64,000 bases of DNA from Paramecium octaurelia (lineage: Eukaryota; Ciliophora; Oligohymenophorea; Peniculida; Parameciidae), in assembly GCA_905182995.1 (NCBI GenBank), contig CAJJDP010000001.1, positions 516,001 through 580,000 on the forward strand, in the 5' to 3' direction. Below the pieces are notes generated by a model. The model was not told where the DNA came from, did no database searches, and saw only the letters and a list, made by a program, of their open reading frames with translations. How positions within the stretch are numbered: position 1 is the first letter of the stretch; the number at the start of each line of letters is the position of its first letter. Position numbers and translations under genes: made by a program. This document shows, one piece after another, positions 11,490 through 22,634 of the stretch.

Positions 11490-13410
11490 ACATACATCTA
11501 CTTTCTATACTTATAATTATTTTATTATATATTTATTTTTTGCTTAAAATTATGCTTTCTCAATCCAACTAACTTCTAACAAAAGCGGATTAAATCCTTT
11601 GTTTTTTAACAGCTTAATATAAACTATTTAACTTAAATTAAATAATTTTTATTAAACTCTAATATAAATTAATTAATCAAAGCAGTTCCTTTTTATTTAA
11701 TTCACTCATTTTCAATTTGAAATACAATCAATTTTAATCTGCACTTACCTATATTACGCAATATTTCTGCTGAATGAGAACCTTAAGCAATAAATGATTG
11801 TAATTTAAATTGCATATTAATTAAATCATGCATGATTTAAATTATCAATTTATAACGAAATAATATAAACCTTTAAAATAATGGAGAACCTTAAGAGCCC
11901 AATCAAAAGTAGAAGCATGAAATTTTATTAAACTAATAATTTTATTACAAAAATTGATAAGTTATTTGTCACATTTCTATTGGCAGATTCTTTGGTATTT
12001 TTGTTGACCAGAAAATACATGTTTATAAGTTATATTAAACCAGTTTGAAATATAGTTTAATAGGAGCATAGCCTATTATTATGGAATAATTTGTCTTACC
12101 ATAACAGAATTTCATGATAGTTAAATATATATTTAAAGAATATTATTTGTGGTTTTCTAGGACTAATAGATGAGAATTTAATGCCTGGAGTTGATATGAT
12201 TTAGCTCATTTCTTAGATTATCAGAATGATTTCCACTTGATTATTTGCCTGACTAACCTTAATTTTATTTGCATTCCCTTCAATTTAAATTAGCATAAGA
12301 GAATGGAGAAATTCATTCAAATATATTTTAAATTGACTACAATATTTTACCTCTAAGAATATTAAATGATTCTAGGTTTGATTAGGAATATTAGAATTAT
12401 GAAAATATGTATTTTTCATTTTTTATATAAAGATGTATGTGTCCATAGATGTATAATCTAACTATTTAACACTGGTTATAATTTAATAATTAGAATCGGA
12501 AATAAAAACATCTTTATTAATTCACTACGCTAAGATACTAAGGTCTATATGTTATGTTTTGCAATTTGATGAATTAAGCCTTTCTCGAAGTGATGTAATT
12601 TCTATTTTTTTTATGTTTATTATATAAATCTTGATTATTTAAATTTAAATAGTAGTTTGTTATATCGATTATCTGTTATATAAAAATTATTATTAAATTT
12701 TTGAAAGGAATATTCTTTTTGATATTCAATTTTTTACTAGATTACATTATATAACTGACATCATTCGCTTTTTTTAAATTTCTTTAGTTATTACGTATTC
12801 TTATTATTGGATCTACGATTCTAATAATTGCCAAATACAAAATAAACAAAGTTTTTGAACTTATTTTTAAGTTATTTAATAGTCAGTAGCCCAAAATATT
12901 AGAAAAAATTCAGTTTTTTATAAGGTTAGCATACCTAAATTTCTTTAAATAAAGGTTTCCTTAAAATGATAAAAGATACTGTGTATTTTAAAGATTTAGA
13001 ACACAATTAACTGATTTTAATTTTATATAATCTCAATAATTTTTAATTAAATTTCTTGTATGTTTTATAGTTTTAAACATTTTTAGCGATTGATTTTTTG
13101 ATTTGATCTTAAAATTATTATTCTATAGATATTCTATACCATTAAGTCAATTACTAAATAAGAATATAATTGGATATTGAAATAAGAAGATATTTTTCAA
13201 TTTAAATTTTATCAAAGAAAGTTGTTTGATTTTTGACTTTGATTTTGAGATTCAATTTTGGACATAAGAAAATAATTTCTTAGAGAGATTCTTTTGAAAT
13301 TTAGAAAAATTAGAAACTAAAAATTATGCATTATTTACAATACATAATGGAAATTTATATTGTTAATCAATAAATCTTATTTATTATTATCATTAGAAAA
13401 CTTTACTCTT
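11490..13410. other. Sparse A+T-rich stretch with one weak, possibly degenerate frame
   Basis: Most of this 1.9-kb stretch has no convincing coding frame. From 11881 a frame starting MENLKSPIKSRSMKFYQ contains a hydrophobic helix (LFVTFLLADSLVFLL) and, after a possible 21-nt intron and one in-frame TGA, continues with GLIDENLMPGVDMIQL before breaking up near 12230. It could be a decayed gene or one with unresolved introns. Confidence 0.35.
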
Positions 13411-14343
13411 ATGGGTTGTCATTTTAGGAAATAGCAAAAGCCAATAATCTTAGATCCTGATCTGAAAGACAAAGAATATTAATACCAAATAAAAGGTTAA
13501 GGAGCTAGAAAAATGTAAATCTACTAATGGGGGGAAATTAATTTATAGTCAATAGGTATATTTCTGGAAATATTAGTTAGTTAAAAGTACCATTATGAGA
13601 AGAAGAAGCACTACTCAACAAATTATTTCCATAAGCTGAAAGGTTCCAGTCCTAGTATATGAATTTATAGATATGTTATTTTATTCGGAATTCTATGTAT
13701 TCATTCATAAATCTGGATCATTTCCTTCAAGAATGTGTTTTTAGGGAGAAATTTTCATTGTTATCTCATTAGAATCACTGAAAGATAATTTAATGAGAGG
13801 TTAAGCAATATAATTACAATTGATAAAGAGTCTTCATTAAACTTTACAAGTATTTTAGAATAATTTGGGTGTTTGCTTGAAATATTCGACAAGTATAATT
13901 TGATGTGATGCATTGTTGAAATTCTTAGAAACATTAAATTAATGAATCGGTTTTGATATTGAGTAAGAAATAATGGTAGGAGTGTGTTCACAATAATAAA
14001 TAGAAGTTTGATATTTTTAAATGAGTGTGACAAGATTTCAACAACAAAGAATGATAAAGATATAAAGATACCTATTAGTTTAGGAAATGTACATAAAAAA
14101 TATAAGGAGGAAGATTCAAATTATTTAAGTCTTGCAGGAATTATTATTAAATAAATTTCAAATTCTTATTAGATGGTTACAATATAAAAAAATATAATAT
14201 GCATGGAATAAATTTTTAAACAGAGTGGTTAGCTTAGAAAAATCAAATTAACCTCCAATACTTCAAAATGGTATGATTTAATTATATATTATTATAAAAA
14301 TACATCATAAGTATATATTAAGATGATATAACATCAAGATTGA
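13411..14343 (+). CDS. Unknown protein with N-terminal MGC (possible lipidation site)
   Basis: Five exons joined by introns of 22, 29, 36 and 18 nt give 276 codons. The protein starts MGCHFRKQQKP: Gly2-Cys3 followed by basic residues fits N-myristoylation plus palmitoylation for membrane attachment (inference). It continues with IKGQGARKMQIYQWGEINLQ, then LFYSEFYVFIHKSGSFPSRM, and ends with a helical region (HKKYKEEDSNYLSLAGIIIK). No enzyme motif is recognised. It stands alone between two gene-poor stretches. Confidence 0.5.
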
Positions 14344-14867
14344 AGTTATCTAAATACATTATATTTTGAGTAAAGTAACAACAGAAAGAAATATTTCTGA
14401 TAATTTACTATCTCTAATCGATTTATACGTATATTTAATTGGAATTTGCTCTTCTGATAATTGTAAAAATACTGGGTTGAATAATAAATTTTTATCAAAT
14501 CAAGAATTAAAGTCGGCATACTATTTTATATTTATTAAGAATATCAGAATTTCTTTGAGAAAAACCAATTATAAATGCATGTAAAATGTTAGTCTAAAGT
14601 TTTATGGAAAATATATAAAATTTAAAATGTGGATATAATTCAAAAATGATATCCATTATATATAATTATAATTTGAATAAATATGCAAATAATTTGAACA
14701 TTCCCTAAAATCCTTACAAAATTTATAGGAGTAGGAAATGGCTGATATATCTAATATATATAGATTCAGACTGATATGTCAATATAATGAATACAATGTT
14801 CCAAGTGATTAGGGATAATTAAATTTGAAATTAGATTTAAAATAAATTAAAATATATATATTATTCA
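14344..14867. other. Intergenic, no supported gene
   Basis: A long open frame exists in the ciliate code but lacks an ATG at its start, and runs of this length are expected by chance when only TGA stops translation. It contains the promoter of eL6. Confidence 0.4.
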
Positions 14868-15484
<617 letters not shown>

Positions 15485-15585
15485 GAGTTAAGTACATTAT
15501 TATAAATATGTTATAAATGTTTGTTGATTTGAATTCAACTTAATTCTTATACAAATATTATTGTTTTCTTAATATTAAATTTAAA

Positions 15586-18284
15586 ATGAAATAAACAAAG
15601 TGCTTGATAATCAATCTTGTGATTTTCTACTTGCTTGGTTTACTTTTATTTTTTAGAGGGTATTTCATAGATCGCAGATACTTATTGGATACAACTGAAG
15701 GAAAGATGAAACCAACATAACCTGTAATATTTTTGATAATTGATTCATTCCGTATTGATTTAGCAGTGAGTCAACATTTCACATTTTTCAAAAATATGAC
15801 TGAAAACAAACCAGATTAATCCCTGTTTTTTTTATCTTTTGCTGAAGTCCCTACAGTTACAGGTCCAAGATTGTAAGCTATGACAAGCGGCAATTTTCCC
15901 CCTTTATCGAAATTATTGGACAATTTCCATGCTTCAGAAGTATAATCTATAAATCTATCCAAGATTAAAGAAGACAATATAATGTTTCAAATGAACAAAT
16001 TCAATAAGAAAACTCTCTTTTCTGGAGATGATACTTGGATAGGACTCTATCCTGATTAATTTACAGTCAAATTCCCTCAGAAATCATTTAACATAGGGGA
16101 TATGCATTCTGTAGATTAGTTTAATTGTGATAAAATACTAGAAAATTTAGATAAAGGATTTGATTTAATAGTATCACATTTTCTGGGATTGGATCATGCA
16201 GGTCACAAAAATAATAAAGTATTAAATAACCCTGATCTAAATTAAAAATTAAGTCAATTAGATCAAATCATAGCACTCATTTACGAGAAAATGCCAAATG
16301 ATACTGTTTTAATAGTTGCTGGTGATCATGGAATGGCAAATGATGGCAATCATGGTGGAAATAGCACAGAAGAAACCAACACTTTATTTTTTGCAACAAG
16401 GAAATAAGGAAAGTTTTATCCAAATTATATGAAACACATTCCTGAACTGTAAGATAATTATCAATCTACTTTAATCAACTAAACTGAATATATCAGGAAA
16501 ATTAGTTAAATTGATATTGTACCAACTCTAGCCACTCTCTTAGGAATTCCAATACCTTTCAGTAATCTTGGCTACCTTATGAATGAATTTTTTAATAGTG
16601 AAGAGCATTGTCTTGATAATCTAAAATAAGTATGGCATTTTGTTGAAACTGTACACAGTCGATAAGGCAAGTTTAGTTATTTTTAAAAAAGCTAATGGCA
16701 AAATCAATACTCAGAAGTTAAGACTTGCAAAGATGCTTTGATTCTTATGAATGACATTTAAGGTGTTGCACGCAAAATATGGAATGAATATGATATTCCA
16801 TTACTCAATTTAAGTTTTGTGCTTCAAGCTTTGATTGTCATATTCTTCATTCTTGTTATGGTGATATTATTTTAAGCCTAATAAAATGATGATCTCATAA
16901 CAATGCAATAAATTACTGCTGCTTTTAAGCATGTCTTATAAAATAATAAAAAATTATCTATAGTCTTAGCAATATTATCAATCTTTTTGTTTTTATTATA
17001 TGAATTAGAGATCCTAATAACATTCCTCCTTATTGTGCTGATTGCTTATATCGATTTTGGTTTATTGTTAAAAATCAAAAAAAATCACATTTAAAATTTG
17101 AATTAATACTAATGGGATTTAATAGAAACACCAGATTCTATTAAATTAAATAATCGCTTCTCAAAATTGCTTTAAACTGCTGTATTTTTCTTTTTCCTTT
17201 ACAAAATAATCCTTTAAGGCAACTTATTATTGTCAATTCAACAAAAAAAGTTTGAAGAGAGATACCTCTATAATGAAATTATTCAACTAATAGTATTGAG
17301 CTCAGTTATTGGCATTTTCAATTTTATTTCAAGATTAATTGACACTTAAGAAGATTCATCAACATATTGTAAAGTAAAAGAAGTCATCATCTCATGTATA
17401 AGCGCCATTGTAATTTACTATGCTTTAAATTTCGAATAATTTTACTTGACTTTCTAAAACTATGAAATTTTAAACTAATCATTTTATATGTTATACTTGC
17501 CTGTAGTATTTTTACATGGTTGTTTATTTATGTATCATAAAAAGAGTCCAACTTTAGATAAAATAATAGCATAAGTAGGTTTAATTTTAATAGATATTTT
17601 TTATATTTATCCGAATGCTTAGATAGAAGATTAACCATATAAAGAATTGGTGATCTTGCATATTCCAAAAATCATCTATATCATTTCTATATACTATTAT
17701 TTTTCAAAAGATCCAATATTTTTGGTGCTCTCTTGCATAGTAGTCTCTGATAAATATGGGTTAGCCATATACTCATATGAGATATTAATTTTTATCTGTA
17801 TCTACTACCATTGGAGGAATTTGGTGAAATTTTCACTGCCAGCGTTTTTTGCTATGATATCATTAATTTGTCAAATTACTTGGTTCATCTTCGGAAATAG
17901 ATGCACAATATCATCAATCAAAGTGGATAGAGCCTTTGTGGGTGTTAAGGAATTTCATTTATGGCTTAATCCTTTAATTTTGACCCTGTTTTTATTGGGA
18001 CCCTACTTGGTTGGTTTGATATTTATAAAATACATTGGCCCCAAATTATGTAAGTATGGAGAGCTGAATGAAAGATAAGGTAATTATTTTAAATTGATAG
18101 GGATGCAGTGAAGAATTCAAATAATCTGTTCAAATTAATGTTCCTATTTAATTTTTATCTTCAAGTTTAATTCACTCAAATCCACAGTTATGAAAATGCA
18201 GGAGGTTTGATTGATGTCCAATTTAAGTATATATTTGATAGTGTGACCTTCTTGATTGTTAGTTTACTAATGTTGTTGATTTGA
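15586..18284 (+). CDS. PIGO: GPI ethanolamine phosphate transferase 3 (PIG-O / Gpi13)
   Basis: About 890 residues with one late intron at 18054-18079 (26 nt, AAG); the exon sum is 891 codons. An N-terminal membrane anchor (LIINLVIFYLLGLLLFF) is followed by the luminal alkaline-phosphatase-like domain with metal ligands in IDSFRID, PTVTGPR (nucleophile Thr), SHFLGLDHAGH and VAGDHGMANDGNHGG, then a C-terminal array of many transmembrane helices. The enzyme adds ethanolamine phosphate to the third mannose of the GPI precursor in the ER; ciliates coat their surface with GPI-anchored antigens. The C-terminus past the intron adds a last helix ending VSLLMLLI. Confidence 0.92.
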
Positions 18285-18386
18285 GTTGATTTATGTATGT
18301 ATAAATTTATAAATGGAGTCTTTTGTATTTATGATATTTACAGAATTTGCATTAAATAATTAAAAAGATTTATTTAGAGTTTTGAA

Positions 18387-18922
18387 ATGGGAAAATTGTA
18401 AGAATTACTCTTATTTAAGTTTAAAACCAGGACGTTTGATTGTTATGCTTGCAGGCAGATATGCTGGAAAAAAAGCAATTTTAATTAAGGCTAATGAGGA
18501 AACTACAAAAGTATATATAAAAAAAACATTTGGTTAGGACTGCAAATTCCCAAATGGTTTGGTTGTAGGAATACAAAGATATCCAAGAAAAGTAACAAAG
18601 AGAATGGGATAAAAATAAATTAGAAAGCGAACCACATTAAAAGTGTTCATTAAACAATTAAATTTAAATCATATAATGCCAACAAGGTTATTAATAATAA
18701 TAACTTAATTATAGATATAGATTAGAAGAATCAACATTGAAGGAAGTCAGAGATAGAATTGAGAGAGTCAAAGAATCTGAATTGAAGAATGTTGAAAAAA
18801 GAAAGGAATTGAGAAAGAATTTGAGAAAGTATTTGGCTGAGAAATACAGAACCTTACCAGCTGGAAGTTTGGCAGATAAAAAAGCTTAATCAAGATTCCT
18901 ATTTTCTAAGTTGAGATTCTGA
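18387..18922 (+). CDS. RPL27: 60S ribosomal protein eL27
   Basis: 152 residues in four exons (introns 22 nt AAG at 18398-18419, 27 nt TAG, 28 nt TAG; exon sum 153 codons). The protein starts MGKFLKPGRLIVMLAGRY, continues AGKKAILIK, GIQRYPRKVTKRMGQ and HIMPTRY, and ends SRFLFSKLRF. These match eL27 block for block. The first intron is diagnostic: only an AAG acceptor gives the conserved N-terminus. Confidence 0.93.
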
Positions 18923-18995
18923 TATATTAAAAGTATAGTAAACATTTAAGATAATATAAGCGATTATGAAATTTGTTTCTTTTTATAATTATACA

Positions 18996-20115
18996 TCATT
19001 ATTGTTACTATTGCTTTAATTTTCTTTGGGTTCTAGTAAAGTAGAACTTGGCCTTCTCCTCTTGAGTTTAGAAACGTCCTAATAAAATAGAATTGAGATA
19101 ATACCATGTCCAATTTTGGATGATGTATCAACAAATTTGAGAGTGATTTCTTCCAAAGCCTTTCTGCTAGTTTATGGAACAAGAGACTTTCTCAACAAGA
19201 CGATTCTCTTCTTGGGTCCAACAATACCTCCCTTGAGCATGAGGAAATCGTTTCTAATTTCACCATAGTGTGGGAAACCACCCAATGGAGTGATGGCCTT
19301 TGAAGTCAAATCAGCTTCGGTAGATGCAGTGTTTTTGTCTCCGGCAGTACCAATTCTGTAGATCTTTTTGTTCATTTCAGTTCTGTGATGGTAACCCAAT
19401 TGACCAGTTCTGGCAACACTGTATCTGACATTGGCTGGATGCCATCCTCCGATACAACCAACTCTTCTCCAACCTCTATGGGTTTTCTTTTGTAAATGCT
19501 TAACACCAAATCTCTTGATGACACCAGCAACTCCCTTACCCTTGGTGACACCGAGAACGTCAATTTATTCGTTTTATTTGAAGACTTAATCTACTTTGAC
19601 TTCCTTTTCTAATAATCCCTTGGCATAGTTAACTTTTTATTCTGTTGTGCCTCCATTGACTTGAACTTCAAAGACGTGATTCTTCTTTTATCTCAAGTTC
19701 AATTTGCTCATTTGAGTGTGAACAATGACTCTGACAACTTAGCAATATCTAAATAGTTTAATTAATATTTTTACTTAACGATTCTCTTTAATTGAGTTTC
19801 CAAATTCTTTGGCTCAGCATTAGCCTTGTTGTAGTTGGTGAAAGCCTTCTTCTTTGAGTTGATCCAATTCTTATAGAATCTTCTCAATGTGTCCTTGGCA
19901 ATCTTAGTACTCCAAACAGTGGTCAAAGCTCTTAATCCTCTTGGTGTTTCGATATATCCGACAATACCGACGACAGCCAAAGGTGGGGTTTCAACGATGG
20001 TGACAGCTTCAACGACTTCCTTACCATTCAATTTTGATCCTGGTCTTTCAACAGTTCTCAAGATGTGAGTCATACCAGCCTTGAATCCTGCAAAGGCTGT
20101 CAAATGAACTGGGGA
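18996..20115 (-). CDS. RPL3: 60S ribosomal protein uL3, copy A (5' end in gap)
   Basis: uL3 lines the peptidyl-transferase side of the 60S subunit. Visible parts run from [17 protein letters not shown] to the C-terminus; the first ~38 codons fall in the N gap. Landmarks: [74 protein letters not shown] and the C-terminal [14 protein letters not shown]. Introns: 19749-19774 (26 nt) and a second of 26 nt splitting GHG/RFQ. Compared with copy B, the 3' exon is almost identical (IGTAGDK here, IGAAGDK in B) but the 5' exon differs at many silent sites. Confidence 0.93.
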
Positions 20116-20380
20116 NNNNNNNNNNNNNNNNNNNNNNNNNNNNNNNNNNNNNNNNNNNNNNNNNNNNNNNNNNNNNNNNNNNNNNNNNNNNNNNNNNNNN
20201 NNNNNNNNNNNNNNNNNNNNNNNNNNNNNNNNNNNNNNNNNNNNNNNNNNNNNNNNNNNNNNNNNNNNNNNNNNNNNNNNNNNNNNNNNNNNNNNNNNNN
20301 NNNNNNNNNNNNNNNNNNNNNNNNNNNNNNNNNNNNNNNNNNNNNNNNNNNNNNNNNNNNNNNNNNNNNNNNNNNNNNNN
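20116..20380. other. Assembly gap of 265 N
   Basis: The gap hides the last ~106 bases of uL3 copy B and the first ~114 bases of copy A. If the N count is a real estimate, only about 45 bases remain as spacer between the two genes. Confidence 0.9.
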
Positions 20381-21507
20381 TACCATGTCCAATTTTGGAT
20401 GATGTATCAACAAATTTGAGAGTGATTTCTTCCAAAGCCTTTCTGCTAGTTTATGGAACAAGAGACTTTCTCAACAAGACGATTCTCTTCTTTGGTCCAA
20501 CAATACCTCCCTTGAGCATGAGGAAATCGTTTCTAATTTCACCATAGTGTGGGAAACCACCCAATGGAGTGATGGCCTTTGAAGTCAAATCAGCTTCGGT
20601 AGATGCAGTGTTTTTGTCTCCGGCAGCACCAATTCTGTAGATCTTTTTGTTCATTTCAGTTCTGTGATGGTAACCCAATTGACCAGTTCTGGCAACACTG
20701 TATCTGACATTGGCTGGATGCCATCCTCCGATACAACCAACTCTTCTCCAACCTCTATGGGTTTTCTTTTGTAAATGCTTAACACCAAATCTCTTGATGA
20801 CACCAGCAACTCCCTTACCCTTGGTGACACCGAGAACGTCAATTTATTCGTTTTATTTGAAGACTTAATCTACTTTGACTTCCTTTTCTAATAATCCCTT
20901 GGCATAGTTAACTTTTTATTCTGTTGTGCCTCCATTGACTTGAACTTCAAAGACGTGATTCTTCTTTTATCTCAAGTTCAATTTGCTCATTTGAGTGTGA
21001 ACAATGACTCTGACAACTTAGCAATATCTAAATATTATTTTATTTTATTTACTTTACGATTCTTTTTAATTGTGTTTCCAAATTCTTTGGCTCAGCATTA
21101 GCTTTATTGTAATTAGTGAAAGCCTTCTTCTTTGAGTTTATCCAATTCTTATAGAATCTTCTCAAAGTATCCTTGGCAATTTTGGTGCTCCAAACTGTTG
21201 TCAATGCTCTCAATCCTCTTGGTGTTTCGATATATCCTACAATACCAACAACAGCCAAAGGTGGGGTTTCAACGATTGTGACAGCTTCCACGACTTCTTT
21301 GCCATTCAATTTTGATCCTGGTCTTTCAACAGTTCTCAAGATGTGGGTCATACCAGCCTTGAATCCTGCAAAGGCTGTCAAATGAACTGGAGATGATTTA
21401 TTGTCTTTTGGGAAAGCTCGGATTCTTCCTCTGTGATGCTTTGTTCTCTTTCTTGGTGTAAATCCAAGATTTCCATGTCTGGGTGCTTCAAACTTTCTGT
21501 GAGACAT
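20381..21507 (-). CDS. RPL3: 60S ribosomal protein uL3, copy B (3' end in gap)
   Basis: Starts at 21507 with [20 protein letters not shown], the conserved N-terminus whose following [15 protein letters not shown] completes the usual uL3 pattern. Intron 1 is 21028-21052 (25 nt, TAG). The frame runs to SKIGHG, where intron 2 begins and the gap starts, so the last ~20 codons are missing. Where both copies are present, codons 38-152 are protein-identical to copy A but differ at roughly 25 silent sites; downstream of intron 1 only two base differences were seen. Confidence 0.93.
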
Positions 21508-21976
21508 TTAATATATAAAAATATATCTTTGATTTTTTTTTTAAATCCCTTTTCAAATTTAATACCTATTATACTTATATTTCAATATTCATTTATGAAC
21601 ATATATTAAACTTTTATTTTTAATTCTCAATTCATTATTCTCGAATCCTTTATTTTTCCATCTTTCTACTATTTTACCCATTTATACCGATTTGCTCTTA
21701 GCAATCGTATAATTTCAAGAAATCAGGAAATGCTTACTTACTCCTATATTCTTTTTGAATTCCCCTATAATAAGAACTCAAATTATTTTAGAAATATTTA
21801 TAAAATATGTATTAAAATCTCTAAGTTTAATAACCTAATTCCAAATATAAGACACAATTGTGTCGCCATTTTAGTACGAATTTATCAATAACTTAGTTAC
21901 TATTGGTTCTTGTGCACTGGGAACTAGATGTTAATTCGCACATGGAAGATAGGAACTTAGAACCAATAATCAAGGA
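21508..21976. other. Intergenic between uL3 and the CCCH gene
   Basis: A+T-rich spacer holding two divergent promoters. A 9-base inverted repeat (ATTGGTTCT at 21902, AGAACCAAT at 21959) is visible but may be chance. No gene seen. Confidence 0.4.
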
Positions 21977-22581
21977 ATGACAAATTACAATCAACCTAAT
22001 ATATAATAAAACCATCAAGGAGGCAATCAAAACAGGGTTCAACACCTTAATCCTATGATTACTAACTATAAGAGTATTTAATCTATTTATGATTTAAAGC
22101 ATAATTATGCAAACACTTTAATCCTCAAACAGGCCAATGTAAAAATGGTTCTACTTGCACTTTTGCTCATGGCGAATAGGAACTTAACTAAATAAACCCT
22201 TATCTACAAAATCAATACATGTATTTGAATGTCTAGGTTATAAAGGTCAATGCAACAGTAAATTAAACAATAAAATTAAGTTACTTTGTAAGCAGAACTT
22301 ACTCAATAAATTTTAATTATGATACTCACAAATATGGAGGCTATTTTCCCTGGATAAAATGTAAAAATTTTCATAAATTTAATATTCTCTAGAATATTAT
22401 CAACTTATTAAAATTTGGATAAGAAAAGGCAAGATAAGGAGACAATCAAGCAGCCAGTGAAATAATTAAGCAAATCATACATGACGAATAAAGAACCAAA
22501 GAAGAAAAAAACTAATACTAATTAATTTATAATAATGCTCAAAATCATTACAGTCAAAAACTAAAAGAAAGTAACATGTGA
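21977..22581 (+). CDS. CCCH (TIS11-type) zinc-finger protein
   Basis: 192 residues; one intron at 22074-22099 (26 nt, AAG) gives exactly 193 codons. It reconstitutes the finger YKTQLCKHFNPQTGQC followed by KNGSTCTFAHGEQEL, i.e. C-x8-C-x5-C-x3-H with the YKT lead-in typical of mRNA-binding TIS11/tristetraprolin fingers. Only one finger is complete here, whereas animal TIS11 has two. The C-terminal half is helical and charged (QEKARQGDNQAASEIIKQII). Likely role: RNA binding and mRNA turnover (family knowledge). Confidence 0.85.
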
Positions 22582-22634
22582 GCATTTCCTGATTTAATAT
22601 ATAGTTAGTATTTCAGAAATATATTTAAATAAAA

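Noticed and set aside
13761..14033. Minus-strand 90-codon frame
   Set aside because: Antisense to the MGC-start gene, where four introns restore one plus-strand frame.
14366..14584. 72-codon plus-strand frame
   Set aside because: It lacks an ATG start and no conserved motif is present; such frames are expected by chance with TGA as only stop.
17647..18078. Separate membrane-protein gene
   Set aside because: Same frame as the upstream PIG-O gene when TAA/TAG are read as Gln; it is the C-terminal membrane region of that enzyme.
19172..20103. Several short ribosomal-protein ORFs
   Set aside because: They are pieces of one uL3 gene cut by TAA/TAG Gln codons and a 26-nt intron.
20048..20547. 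Open frames spanning the N gap on both strands
   Set aside because: They consist largely of unknown residues over the 265 N and join unrelated frames of two uL3 copies.
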